From Dryococelus australis (taxonomy: Eukaryota > Arthropoda > Insecta > Phasmatodea > Phasmatidae), in NCBI GenBank assembly GCA_029891345.1, contig CM056995.1, forward strand, positions 213,045,047-213,109,046: a DNA stretch of 64,000 nucleotides, given 5' to 3'. Under the pieces are notes generated by a model. The model was not told where the DNA came from and did no database searches. It worked only from the letters and a program-made list of their open reading frames with translations. The position numbers and the translations under genes were made by a program. Each line of letters starts with the position of its first letter. The first letter of the stretch is position 1. Of the stretch, positions 1 through 11,102 are shown piece after piece.

Positions 1-239
1 AATAATCGTGCTTTTAAAAAAAATATGTATCCAAGTCCCTCGGTATATTTCAACAGTTCCTAAGTAAACTGTATTTACACTTTGCAATAAAAGTGCATAG
101 AACTACAGCGGGCTCCCATAGCGCTTCGTCACTGCTCGATGCACTACTTGAACTTTGTACTGAACAATGCATCACTACGACAGGCTTCCCATGCTTCCCA
201 GCCGCTCCTTGCGTGAATAAAAAAAAAAGGACTCTTCGA

Positions 240-392
240 ACTGACCGCCCTCTCATGCCAACATGCATTTTGATCATAGGTGAAAACTCGAACGTGAAAT
301 CGACACTAGCGACAACCAGTTAGCGATGATGCAGATCTCATCTCCATGGTCGTCGAGGTCAAAACGAAGCCCTACGTATTCACAATTCATTT
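240..392. repeat. Dispersed segment shared with 23.7-23.9 kb
   Basis: This stretch aligns by eye with 23760-23870, including the shared run GCGATGATGCAG and the final CGTATTCACAATTCAT. On the minus strand both read as part of a short ORF, but here it is broken by stops. It lies beyond the integrase end of Polinton relic 1. It could belong to the end of that element or to an unrelated transposon. Nothing else nameable is seen in 1-600. Confidence 0.45.
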
Positions 393-629
393 TTGGGGTA
401 TGGGAGCACTCTGAGAAAACCCAAATACTCATTTACACCGGAAGATATTCAAGTGCGGATACCTCCTGGTTTATTTACCTCAGTGTTTATGAACACTAGC
501 TCCTGCTACCAGGGAAAAACAATCGAGTGCCACAAGTCAGTCCTGCTGTCAACAAGATCTCCCAACAATACTAATTTAATAACTGCATTAGGAAGCAAAG
601 TGTCGTGAACTTTTGAAATAATAATTAAA

Positions 630-858
630 ACATCCAGTCCCTCGATCTGCGTGGAGGTGACTTTTTATGTAATACCAAGCCCATCCATACTTTGAGTAGA
701 TATCGATGACAGTTATTTAAAATATACTTTTAGCCATCATTATATTTCGAAAGTAATGACAGGTCACAAAGGTCAGCCTCAAGAAAATCGTTCAACCCTA
801 GACAAATTGCTGTCCTTTGATGGTAACGAAACCTTGTGGGCACATGCAATTCCTCATC
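630..858 (-). pseudogene. Polinton-type integrase fragment (relic 1)
   Basis: This is a degenerate fragment of a retrovirus-like DDE integrase of the kind carried by Polinton/Maverick elements. Reading leftwards, one frame gives GLNDFLEADLCDLSLLSKYN, with the first catalytic-type Asp in EADL. A shift to another frame gives IDIYSKYGWAW, the conserved core strand that follows. The same two blocks occur in the better preserved integrase at 60.7 kb. No second Asp or Glu motif can be read. It follows the DUF8207-like gene exactly as in relic 2. The family is clear; the gene is dead. Confidence 0.75.
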
Positions 859-872
859 GATCTTACTAAACT

Positions 873-1570
873 TCATACTTTATAAATGTAGCTGGCCTCC
901 AATAACTCCTCGATAATGGACAATATTTAGTTTGTATGAAATGTGTTCTTCACATGTCTTGATGCGAGAAACAATTTCAGACATAATGTTTCGTTCTCGC
1001 TGTCCCAGAAAACAGGAATAAATTTCTCAACAACTTGCTCTTTGAAAAGTCCACTACCTATTATATCACTCATTAAAGCAATTTTGGGATAATCATCATC
1101 GTCTTCTAGACATTGATATGCATTAATTCATAAAACAAGCTCTTTATAGTGACTCAGGTCTGTCTTGGAGTATCCGCTAGAAAACTTCTTAAATAGTAAC
1201 TCAAACAGTCCTTTGCTCACATCTAACACAATGTTACCTACTTGGATTTTATCTACAGGAAAAATGTAATTACGGAATCTCCAGGAAACCAGACTTTGCC
1301 TTGTCCGCATACACCAAAATTCGTATTGCGGGAAGGTGAAATAACTTTTAATGATAAATATTTATTTGTTAATTGAGAAAGTCTGACATCAATGGGTTTT
1401 TTGTCTTCAAAGCAGATTCTAATTTAATTTCAGGTGTTTTGTCATTATTTATTGTTGCATCCAACTTACTGGTGCAGGTTTTAATATTTCTTCGTGTAAA
1501 ATGTCGTGAAGCATTATCTCTCACTTAGACTGTATATACTTTTCTTTCACCACACTTATAATTGGATTTT
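873..1570 (-). pseudogene. DUF8207-like Polinton protein (relic 1)
   Basis: The best block, at 1128-1310, reads VSKGLFELLFKKFSSGYSKT then HYKELV, matching the relic 2 protein at 60.1-60.6 kb almost residue for residue. An upstream block SVVKEKYIQSK (about 1530-1560) matches the relic 2 N-terminus, and a downstream block ending IIEELLEASYIYKV (stop at 873-875) matches its C-terminus. The blocks lie in different frames with several stops. From memory, this type of protein is annotated in arthropod genomes as DUF8207 and sits next to this class of integrase. Its function is unknown. Confidence 0.7.
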
Positions 1571-1631
1571 ACTCTGAATTAGCCTCAGACAATTTTGGAT
1601 TATATCACATACACTCTACACACTTATATAC

Positions 1632-2190
1632 TTATCGAGCTGGTTTTCTAGGTGCAACAGCAGTGCGACTAGGCGGAATGGTGGTGCAAATAGCCTGACT
1701 TCGTTCTATTCTATCATCCTTATTTAAAATAAAATCTAATTTTCTTGCAAACTGACCTTGCAAGTAATTAATTACAACAATCAGTCTTCATTTCAGTTCT
1801 TTACTTTGATTTTGTAATGCTGTGCACGTAACTAAACCTGATATATTATTAATATGTTCAGCACTTATATATTGTGACATCTTTTCCATTCTTTCTGCAA
1901 GTTTCGTCGTAATAACTGGGTTTATCATATCATTAATTCTACTCGCTAAGTGATGTAAACATTAATGTAATTTACGTTCAATGTTCTGCATAGCTGTCAG
2001 AGTATTAGTTAGGATTTCCGACGTTATAGTCGTGTTCTTATAAACATGTTCATTCCCTTCACTTAACTTTAGTAACTTCTCTCGTATGTCAGCATGTGGG
2101 ACTTAAAGATGTCCAACATAACACTGTGTAGGTTCTTCAAATTGCTTGTTTTTCACATGAGTATCCTTCATTGGCGCACCCACATTGTGT
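1632..2190 (-). pseudogene. Coiled-coil Polinton protein (relic 1)
   Basis: This is a decayed gene between ATPase and DUF8207-like gene. It reads leftwards from about 2187 to a TAA at 1632-1634. Visible blocks include HVYKNTTITSEILTNTLTAM, VITTKLAERMEKMSQYIS and a Pro/Arg-rich end PPSRTAVAPRKPAR. Charge and hydrophobic spacing suggest a coiled coil. Equivalent blocks occur in relic 2 at 52.2-52.5 and 59.5-59.9 kb. There are stops and frameshifts throughout. I do not recognise a named family; its position suggests a structural role. Confidence 0.6.
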
Positions 2191-2291
2191 AAAATATAAC
2201 TATTCACATTGCAGTTCCCATTCCTAGTTTTGCTTAAAGTTGTAGAGTAATGTGATCACCGTGTTTCACTATGTCCAAACTTAAATACTCC

Positions 2292-3485
2292 CTATTCTTC
2301 ATCTGGTAGTATACAACTGTCATTTCCAGACTTGTACCTCCCTTTATACAAGATGTTAGGAGACTACCTGTTGAAATTCAAACCACAGCATCTGTGGGCG
2401 AATAGAAGCAATTAACTCTAGTCAAAAAATGTTCGGACAGGCCATTTAGTATGTTTAAATTGAAGTTGAATTTCGGCAAACGACGCAGGGTGTCCGCAGC
2501 AGTATGTACCTGCGTGCACAACAAGTTGCATGCCACAAAGGTGATCATCAGTGGCGCGACATGCAGTTAGAGCCTGTACATAGGTAACCATGAAATAAGC
2601 ATGCTCACCAGCCACTGCGGTCACACATGTGTGGGACAGTGGCAACCCATTCAACCGACCAGCTCCACAGAGTGTCGTATGCAGCACTGCCGTGGATCAG
2701 TTCGCCTTCATGTAATGCAACTTGTTGTGCCCGCAGTTACATACACCAGACAGCTGGTGTTGTTTACCGAAATTTAACTTAAATTTACACATACTAAATG
2801 GCCTTGCCGAACATTTGGTGACTAGACTTTCTTGATTCTGTTCGCCCGCAGATGCTGTGGTTGGAATTTCGACAGGTAGTTTCCGAACTAGGGGTAGTTC
2901 AGGGATAATCCCAAGAAAACCATACTTTTATTTCCAGCAATAGAAGCACATTTCTTTAACCTTTGTAAAAGACATATCACCTAAGACATGGTCATTGTAA
3001 ATGTGTTGTAGATTTACATCATCCATGCAGAGAACAATAATCATATTTAAATTATCGCCCAAATTGCATTTTGGAATATGGGTGTAACTTTGTGATAAGT
3101 AAAAACAGTCAACATTTGAGTGTATACCAAAACTAAACTACTTTTGAATTTTGCCCTGCGGTTCACTCCAAACGACATCAAATGTAAAGACAGAATTGGG
3201 CAGAACTTAATCTGGACTTATAATTTCATCTTTAATGCTGAAAGGAAAGAAATGCATTCCTTCAATTGAAATTTAAATAGTGACAAATTCTTATATTTGT
3301 CTTGCTGTAAAGTTTTTGGAAAACAAATATATATTTTCAAACTTTTGTCCATTCGAATGTTCCAACAACATAATAACGCATGTCTTTCCACAACATGATA
3401 GACCGCTTATTATACACCGAATATTTGATGGTAACAGTATTCCATGTTGCTGTTCAATTATGGTTTCATACTCTGGTGCAATCAT
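2292..3485 (-). pseudogene. FtsK/HerA-type genome-packaging ATPase (relic 1)
   Basis: This is the Polinton packaging ATPase, which in related viruses pumps DNA into capsids. From 3485 leftwards it shows a Walker A-like GLSCCGKT, then SVFTFDVV where Walker B is expected, with one acidic residue missing. The block HSNVDCFYLSQSY and IYNDHVLGDMSF follow. The C-terminus, LYKGRYKSG and an end LPDEE with TAG at 2292-2294, lies on the far side of a 518-bp MITE (2363-2880). There are in-frame stops at about 3290 and further on. Every block has a counterpart at 51.45-52.14 kb. Confidence 0.85.
2363..2880. mobile_element. Foldback MITE with about 180-bp inverted repeats, inside the ATPase gene
   Basis: The ends are ACTACCTGTTGAAATTC and, reversed, ACTACCTGTCGAAATTC. 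The inverted repeats continue with few mismatches through ATCTGTGGGCGAA, AATGTTCGG and GGCCATTTAGTATGT to about TGCACAACAAGTTGCAT, leaving a spacer of roughly 150 bp. ATPase coding blocks lie on both sides, so this is an insertion. No clean target-site duplication is visible and no transposase is encoded. Confidence 0.85.
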
Positions 3486-3840
3486 TGAATGTTATACATT
3501 TTGTTTTATAAAACCTTCATTGTCTGTACTAACATAAAAAGTATATAAACAACTTCAGTTGTAACTAATGCCACATACAAAACACATCAAAAGATGTAGT
3601 GGTGTGTTAAACACTTTGATTAATAAACTGCAATTCGAGTTACATTTGCCTGGATACAACTACTGCAGTCTAGGTACGAAACTCGCAAAAAGATTGCCAT
3701 GCAAATGACCAAGGCATTAACACTCTGAATGAGGCTTGACAGCAACACGACATTGTGTATTCGCGAACAAACAACTTAGAACAAAGACATATAGCAGATA
3801 CGATTTTGGCAGACGCATCTAGGAATATAAGAACCCTTCC

Positions 3841-4125
3841 ATGTCCACATGTGCAAAAAAGGGTGTGTGGGGCGTTGATAAGGTTATGACAGCAAAAGTA
3901 AAAAAAAAAAGGCATGGGTCTCACAGAAGAAAGAAGACGGCGACACGAAAGGTCACAAAGAAAGGGGGATTCCTGGCCATGTTTCTATTTCCAACATTAA
4001 CGGCCCTAGGATCTCTCCTGGGTAGAGCGTTGGCTCTTAGTAGAGCAGTTAAAACAAGTGTAAAAGACATGTCCATTAAACCATATAAAGTTGGAAGAAG
4101 GAAACAGATTCCAAATATGAGATGA
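3841..4125 (+). CDS. Small basic/hydrophobic Polinton virion-type protein (relic 1)
   Basis: This is an open frame of 94 codons. It has a lysine/arginine-rich N-terminal half (KVKKKRHGSHRRKKTATRK), then a hydrophobic segment after GGF (about residues 43-65, LAMFLFPTLTALGSLLG), then a short end containing SIKPYKVGRR. From memory, Polinton and adintovirus elements encode a small protein of this build (basic head, Gly-flanked hydrophobic core, repeated L/I-KPY motif) likened to adenovirus pX. It is divergent from the ATPase and directly upstream of the protease, which supports the call. It may be nearly intact in length but sits in a dead element. Confidence 0.55.
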   Translation: MSTCAKKGVWGVDKVMTAKVKKKRHGSHRRKKTATRKVTKKGGFLAMFLFPTLTALGSLLGRALALSRAVKTSVKDMSIKPYKVGRRKQIPNMR

Positions 4126-4129
4126 ATAA

Positions 4130-4440
4130 ATGCAGAAAGTCTTAAATAAACTCCCGAAAGGCACACTCGCCAATAACGATATTATTCTATTTAGCAGGAA
4201 ACTTAAGAATCTGTATTTTGCGGAGTGTTCATGAGAAATTATTTGCCACGAAAAGCAAACTTTAAAGAATGTGTGATTGCTAACTTAGATTCGAGAAGAA
4301 ACAAAGGAACACATTAAGTCACTGTAATTAAATACAGAAATCAATCTATTTGCATAACTGCTTACAAGGAACACACATCAAATGCAATTATAATACTGAA
4401 CAATTACCAAACAAGTATAATTGCAGACATTTATGTTTAG
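4130..4440 (+). pseudogene. Adenain-like cysteine protease fragment (relic 1)
   Basis: The first frame, from ATG at 4130 to TGA at 4232-4234, ends RKLKNLYFAECS. A frame beginning at ATG 4231 continues MRNYLPRKANFKECVIANLD and ends GTH with TAA at 4315-4317, then VTVIKY. This matches the region around the catalytic His of Polinton/adenovirus-type maturation proteases, where GTH is followed by Trp; here that codon is a stop. One frameshift and at least one stop are visible. The C-terminal Cys region is not recognisable with confidence. It sits 5 bp after the small virion-type gene. Confidence 0.65.
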
Positions 4441-4921
4441 GGTTCCTGGCTATAAATAAACTATGCACAACATAAATCTCGCTAGTAAGAACATGTTGAT
4501 TACACTGTCGTAAGTGGTAACTCATCGCAACTGTGTTCAGTAAATTTCACAGCTTTGGATTTAGATGTTCAATAGCAAATAAGTTAAGTTGAATTCGTAA
4601 CTTATAACAATATTCCGAATGTAGACACGAAAAACCAATAGTTTAGGACAAGCAATCGTGCGCATCCTCCATTCGCGCCATCTTGCGACACTACTGCCCT
4701 CTCATGGCAAACAAACTGCTAACACGTGCCTGAGCACAAAAACAGCACAAGTCACATATCACGAAAACTACCACATCAGAAGCTTTTTTTTTTGTTTGTA
4801 AACATTCAGCCCACTAAAAATAAACATTTTTTTTTCAATTGTTCTAATGTACACCACTTAATATATGTATTAAAAAAACACCAAACAAAAGTATGAGTCT
4901 GAAATCTCACACGATACACCA
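4441..4921. other. Non-coding remnant between protease and retrotransposon
   Basis: AT-rich, with poly-T and poly-A runs near 4783 and 4828. It should contain the protease C-terminus and the outer (3') end of the Pao element, but neither protease motifs nor an LTR can be identified. Confidence 0.4.
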
Positions 4922-7900
4922 TTATTCTTCAGAAAAAGGGCAGATTTTTATGACTGGTCTGGTGAAGTTGCCTTGAGGTGTTCTTAATGACATGAAACGC
5001 ACTATCCCATCCTACCTAGGGTAAACTTCAGTCACACGCGCTGTCTTCCACTTCAGTGGAGGCAAGTTTGGCTCTTTCAGCAGCACCAGTTGGTTCACTT
5101 GAATGTTAGGCTGTGGTGACGTCCATTTATTTCTCTGCTGGAGTGTGTGTAGATACTCGTCACTCCACTGCTTCCACACCCTCTGCTGGAACTGAGTGAT
5201 AACCTCCCACTGGTCAATATGGTTCTGAGGAAGATCTGACAAGTCGTGATCTGGCAAAGCTACTAAAGCATCACCCACTAGGAAATGCTCTGGGGTGAGA
5301 ACATCATACTCTCGAGGATCATACGACAAAGCACATAACGGTCGAGAGTTCAGTACTGCAGATATCTGTGCAAATAGAGTTCCCAGCTCTTCTAAGGTAA
5401 GCAGCTGTGTTCCCACCACACGTTTCAGGTTTTGTTTTACACTTTTAATCGCCGCCTCCGTGAGGCTACCAAAGTGGGGACTGGCAGGGGGACTGAACCG
5501 CTACTTTATCCTTCTGTAACTAGCCTTACTGATAATTTGTTGCTGACTTTCTCCACAGCAGAGGCTTTTGTACACTTCCTTCCGGTAGTTTCAGGCACCC
5601 ACCAGGTTGGTTCCGTTGTCTGAGGATATCTCTGATGGAAGCCCTCGAATGGATACAAAGTGCTTCAGTGCAGCAAGGAATGCTGCTGCAGAGAGGTCGG
5701 TCACGAGCTTCAGGTGAACAGTCTTGGTCACATGCTGATAAACAAGCACAGATAAACATTCTGGGTGGTCTTCCTTCTCGCTTTAACTGGGGTATCAAGG
5801 AATGGGCCCCCAAAGTAAATTCCAACATTGCAAAATGCTCTACCCTGGGCAAATCGTGAGGCAGGGAGGTGCCCATCAGTGGGCCTGATGAAGCTGCACT
5901 TACTATATAACATGCGACACAGTTGTGAAGGAGCTTACGAATCAATGTGCCGGCAGAAATTATCCAGTATTCTCGACATGTCAGGTACAGTGTGGTTGAT
6001 GGACCCGCGTGCAAGTTGGTCACCTGACAATGCATTATAATCAATTCAGACAATCTGATTTGCTTTGAAAGTAGGATGGAATGCTTATTTTCTTCAGTCA
6101 AAGGCGCATTATACAGCCTGCCGCCCACCCTGACAACACCCTTCGAGTCCAAGAATGGCACAAGGCTTCTAATTGGTTTAGAACATGGTTCTCCCCTTTT
6201 CGAGGCTCTAATCTCTTCCCTGAAGTAATTTGCCTACACAATCTTGACACAGTAATTACGGGCAGTGCACAGATCCTCAGTTGTCTGCAACTTGCCAATG
6301 GAATGAGGCAGTTTTCCGAAAATTGCTCTCGCTCGTAAGATCCATGACATGATTCTCTGAAGTCCAGAAAAGGAAGATTATTTCTGCAACAAGCCGAAAG
6401 GGCCATCGGAGCTCTGCGTCTGATTAGAGTTTGCCACCAAGCCACTTGACATCACTGGTTTAAGTTCGGGAAGAGATACTCTCTCACAAGAATGCAGCAC
6501 AGGCAAACTCTCATTAGGTTGCAACAGCCAACGTGGTCCTGAAGACTATATTGTGTTCACCAAGTGGTCTGGAAAACAGTCACGTGAAGCAACATCAGCA
6601 GGGTTATGTTCTGACAGAACATGCCTCCAGGAACTAGGTGGTACAATGGACAGGATCTCTGCAACTCGGTTGGCGACAAAGTTTTTTAAACTGTGTGGTG
6701 ACACTCGTAACCAGGCTAAGACTACTGTGGAGTCTGTCCAGGCATGCAATATCAGGTTAACAACTTTTGAATCATAGAGTCTTACAACACATTGCCAAAG
6801 TTTACATAAGAAAACTGCTGCACACAGCTCTAACTTTGGAACAGACAGAGTCTTGAGTGGCGCCACCCTGGACTTGGCGACAAGCAGGTGTACTTTAGTG
6901 ACACCACCAGCTGTAACATAATGAACATAAATGACTGCTGTGTATGCCTTCTTGCTGGCATCGCAAAAACCATGAAACTGCATGTTATGTTCTTGGACTG
7001 GAACGAATCTGCTCACATTAACTTCAGACAAGGATGGCAAAGAGTCCTTAAAACATGTCCACACTCTTGATATCTCTTCTCCAACTGGCTCATCCCAACC
7101 TAAGCCTTAAGTCAACAAGGTCTGTAACAACATCTTACTCGATGTTAACACTGTTGCTACCCATCCCCATGGGTCATAAAGACGAGCATCAGCTGATAGT
7201 ATACCATGCTTTGTCACTCGTAGGTCAGGGACAGTCACTTTGTACAAAAAGTGGTCTTGTACTGGATCCCAGCATAGTCCTAACACTTTCACTGAATCAA
7301 GACAACCAAACACACGAGATGAGTTCTCAGATTCATGTCGATGGTCATCCAAGAGCTCCTCATGGTTGGATCACCACTTATGCAGTTTGAACCCTCCCAC
7401 TGCCAAGAGTCCGATGAACTGAGACTTACATAACTGAACATCGGCAACAGTTGCAGCTCCTGTCACTATATCGTCAACAAAGCCATCATTGAGTATAGCA
7501 TGAGCAGCTAGTGGAAACTTGTTACCCCCATCTGTTGCAAGTTGCTGCAGGGTGCAGAGGGTTTGAAAAGGCTAAGAAGACAGCCCATACGTGACTGTGT
7601 TCAACTCGTACGTGCTAACTGGGGCGTGCACTTAATTCCTCCAAAGAATACACTGGTACTTCCTATCAATGGTATCAACAACTATTTGTCTAAACATCTT
7701 GCATACATTCGCAGCTACAGCAACTGGAAATGTTCGGAAGCTCAAAACTATATAAAAAAATTTATTCTGTAATTTTGGCCCAGAAAGTAGATCATTCAGT
7801 GATTGTCCATTTGTGGTCTTGCAGGATGCATCGAAAACCACCCTCACTATTGTGGAAATACTTTCCTCCTTGACTACTGCTTGGTGAGGAATAAAGTATG

Positions 7901-8640
7901 CTGACTGAGCAAAATCATTTGCAGTAAGGGATACTTGATAGCCATCATGTGTGGGTGTTAAGTGTCCAATATGTATCATGTGGCCCAATTTTTCATACTC
8001 CTCCATAAAGTCTTGGTAGTGCTGCTTCAGCTCTGGCATCTTTGCAAGTCGACGTTCTAGTCCACCAAGTCTATGCACTGCTGTTGAAGATGAGTTATCC
8101 AAATTACACATGGATGATCTGAATGGAAGTCTCAGGACAAATCTGTCATCTTCACCGTGTCTGTGGGTACTTTAGAAGTGATTTTAACACTGTTGGGCCT
8201 CGCTTGACAGAAACTTAACTGATGGAACTTCTTATACCTCCCAAAACTTCTGAAGGGCCACATCAAGAGATGCATCCACTCGTACAAATAAGGAAACTGA
8301 CTCACCTTTACTTGCACATGGAGCATTACCAGCAACTACCCAACCAAATGCTGTATGAAATACATACTACAGCCTCTCATGAGTCTGTCCTAGTATGCCC
8401 TATGCCAGAAATGTTCACTCTTGCCTGATGTTGTTTAAGCCCCAAGTGTTTGACATGCCCTTCAATTATGAATGATGACTGGGATGCACTATCCAATAAT
8501 GCACGCACAACCTGGCATTGGCCACTACTATCTTCAAAATTGATGCGAGTAGTCTTAAGCAAAGCAGTAGTCAGAGGACCATCCTCCTCTGAAATGCACG
8601 ACGAACACATTGTGACAGTGCTACTATTACCTTCCTCTTG
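4922..8640 (-). pseudogene. pol: BEL/Pao retrotransposon pol polyprotein
   Basis: This is a degenerate Pao-type pol inserted in Polinton relic 1. Domains run leftwards: aspartic protease (8377-8610, LLDSASQSSFI), reverse transcriptase (about 7380-8335, with RVVFDASCKT, SLNDLLSGPKLQ and FVDDIVTGA), connection and A17-like RNase H region (6546-7352, with VLGLCWDP, FCDASKKAYTAV, WTDSTVVLAWL and HNPADVASR), H2C2 zinc-binding region (5850-6161), integrase core (5530-5913, with FGGPF and HFGSLTEAAIKSVKQNLKR), and C-terminal DUF5641-like region (5012-5419, LKWKTARVTEVYPR) ending CPFSEE with TAA at 4922-4924. There are many frame changes. The reverse transcriptase catalytic FVDD is intact, but the polyprotein is not. 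Confidence 0.9.
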
Positions 8641-8940
8641 ACCAGAAGGGTCTGTAGCATATTGATATGTCTCATCAGAACTTGTATATCATGACAAGTG
8701 AATCAAGGTGTGATGTGTGCATTGGCACTTCTGACAGAGAAACTTAGAATAGCAATTTATCGCTGTATGTTCTGCTCGCAGGCAGTTAAAGCATAACTTG
8801 TGGGTTAGCATGCACTCCCTCTTCTCATCTGACAGCTTTGGAAGAAATGTCTGGCATCTGTGCAGGGCATGTGGAGGAAGTGCACTGGATCTACCCCATA
8901 ATAAGTATGGATTATACTTAGGAAGAACTTGAAGTTTGTA
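8641..8940 (-). pseudogene. gag: BEL/Pao gag C-terminus with zinc knuckles
   Basis: Reading leftwards from about 8930, the frame gives RCQTFLPKLSDEKRECM, then CFNCLRAEHTAINC and CQKCQCTHHTLIH, the two zinc-knuckle-like motifs that precede protease in Pao elements. The rest of gag and any 5' LTR are missing: beyond about 8950 the sequence is unrelated. The element is therefore 5'-truncated, and no LTR was found at either end. Confidence 0.75.
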
Positions 8941-9017
8941 TGGAGGTCAACTGTCTGGTGTTTAACATGCGACGTGATACCGATTTGCCAACTAGTATAT
9001 CTGAACTAGTGTAGAAC

Positions 9018-9720
9018 ATGGAAGGTGAAGAAATAACAAAATATCTATACACCAAACAAATAAAATACAATTTACAAAGAGAGTATTGCACTAAACGTTT
9101 CATCTGGGCGGAAATATGCTGTAATTTGCAACATGTTACGGAACTGCCTAGTGAAAACTGGCGACTAGTTTTACCTTGTGGAATGCGGGATTACAGACTT
9201 TTTCTAAGCAAACCGTGTGCCTGTACTTTCGATTAATCCAAGATGACCACCATCATGAATATAAAGTCATGGTGTACAAATTCGATCCTGCAGTCGACTA
9301 CGAGCTGGTGTATGTGGGTTACAGGTGAGTATATTTTAAACAGTACGGGGGAGCTCTGCAAGTCCAGGTATGCGACGATATCGAACATTGGTGCTACACC
9401 TTCGATTCTGACTTAGGTGTAAGATTCGGGGAAGATTTTGTTTGTGAGTATTGCTTTCCCGAATATTGTGGTGTGCGATACCTGCACCCCGACATTAGCC
9501 TACCCTGCGAACTACAGGACCTAATGGCAGCTAGTAATAGCGAAATCAATACAGAAGAATGGGGAATTGGAGTAATCAACTATCGACTTGATCGACCATA
9601 GTGCAGGATCACCCTTTGCTGGAAGGAAGAGTGCGATGGAGATACCCACAACTATAATTTTCAACAGTGGAGTGTTTCGTACCTATCTGTATGCAAATCA
9701 TACCTGTGTGCCATCGCTAA
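9018..9720 (+). pseudogene. Unrecognised Cys/aromatic-rich gene in Polinton relic 1
   Basis: An open frame from ATG at 9018 codes 72 residues and ends RDYRLFLSKPCACTFD with a stop at 9234. A second frame then runs DDHHHEYKVMVYKFDPAVDY, ELVYVGYR, and after a stop VQVCDDIEHWCYTFDSDLGV, DFVCEYCFPEYCGVRYLHPD, INTEEWGIGVINYRLDRP. The many Cys and His suggest a zinc-binding fold, and the composition looks genuinely coding. It lies on the same strand as protease and polymerase, where relic 2 has the HHGLxW gene, but I see no shared motif. It could be a Polinton cargo gene or an unrelated remnant. Confidence 0.45.
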
Positions 9721-10012
9721 TACTGATTGAAGTTTTAGCATTAACGTTTATGGAAATGTGATAATTTTCCTTTGACTATATAAATAATATTGTTTTTGTA
9801 AAGTTCTTTCACATAAAGTTCATGGTTTATAATGGAAGATAATGAAGTCGATTTTTCTTGTATGTGTGTAGAGAAGTGTATCTGTATTAAAATATCTCAT
9901 TTAAAAATAAACAACTCGCTTAAACAGTTTTTTTTTTTTTCAGTGTAAACTGATTAGATGTTGTTTGGGAAATAAATAGTTTCAGTTGCAAGGTGGCTTT
10001 TGTACAGTAAAT
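9721..10012. other. AT-rich spacer
   Basis: No motif or repeat seen apart from a poly-T run at about 9929-9941. Confidence 0.5.
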
Positions 10013-10426
10013 ATGTTGTATTTTCATCCTTCTAATCCATATGTGGGTGTCACTCCTAAAAAATCTAGTGTGGATTATTGTTACTGGTGTAACAATCTTT
10101 TAAGAGAGTTCAGTAAGATATGCGATTAAATGTTACATTTCAAAATCACCCATTTCCCATTAGGGAATGAAAAATCTCATGAACTAATACATTGATCACA
10201 CTTGAATAGATGTGATATATTTCATAAGTATCCAACTTTGTCAATGCCTGCAAGTGTTGAAGGTGTATACTCGCACTTTCAAGAAACATTCCCAGATTTA
10301 GTGGAATCTATAGCTTTGCACACTCCCGACTGCAATAGTACAGTGTGGGCATTCAAACCGACTGCAAGCCTAAAACTGGGCGAAAGGAATGCATGCATCC
10401 TGAAACTTGTCATGGAGAGGATGTAG
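10013..10426 (+). pseudogene. Conserved small Polinton protein of unknown function (relic 1)
   Basis: From ATG at 10013 the frame reads MLYFHPSNPYVGVTPKKSSV then DYCYWCNNLLREF to a stop. After a frameshift it continues LHFKITHFPLGNEKSHELIH, a stop, then EGVYSHFQETFPDL and an end CILKLVMERM with TAG at 10424-10426. Relic 2 carries the same protein on the minus strand at 49400-49696, with FHPTGIYVSVRPRNLSVDY and EEVYSHFHETFPDL. Two separately decayed copies in the same place show it is a real gene of the element, originally about 130-140 residues. I do not recognise the family. Confidence 0.7.
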
Positions 10427-11100
10427 ACATAATTGCAAAGAAATGTCTTAAAACGATGTTTACTGATTTTGTAAACAGTCTGTAATGTCAATGTGTGCAT
10501 GTCAAGTGTAATGTTTAATTGTCAGTGTGTAACCAATATGTATAGATGTTCAAGAAAGAAATATGTAAATCAGCTTGTATGTCTTGTAATATTAGTATAT
10601 AATAATTAGCTTGAAAATTACTTCCATGTTTTATTGACTTGCAATTTCCTTCCCACATGCTTAATTAGTAATTAATACTAAACATTAGAATCTGGTTTGT
10701 AACACAAAAACAAAAACAAGTACTCTTTAACTAAATAAACTGGTTCACTTTCACAAATGGTAACACAAAATGAATAATTATGACATTTGCGTCCTAGAAA
10801 TGGTTACACAAAAAGAAAATGTGCGATATTTGGTTCCTGGAAGTGGTAACACATAATGAAACAGGGTACCATTTGCTTCCTGGAAATCCAGTTTGCTTCC
10901 TGGAAAATCGGTTTATTACATTTGCTAACTAAACTGTTGCAATTGCTTTGTTGCATTTTTAGAAAATGTGGTTTGTAATACCTGACATACATTTAAAACT
11001 TCTGTACCATTCAGGATTATTGGTTCAAACCTTTACTATAGCTGGGAATCCCCATACTCTATGTCCACTTTCCAATCCATGCAAACCACACCCACCTACC
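10427..11100. other. Spacer with short repeats before the polymerase region
   Basis: No gene. A short degenerate direct repeat of the type TTGCTTCCTGGAAAWYNG (10830-10915) and repeated GGTAACACA/GGTTACACA words (about 10758-10850) are visible. Confidence 0.45.
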
Positions 11101-11102
11101 GA

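Noticed and set aside
2418-2687. 89-codon ORF
   Set aside because: Lies within the foldback MITE and has no coding character.
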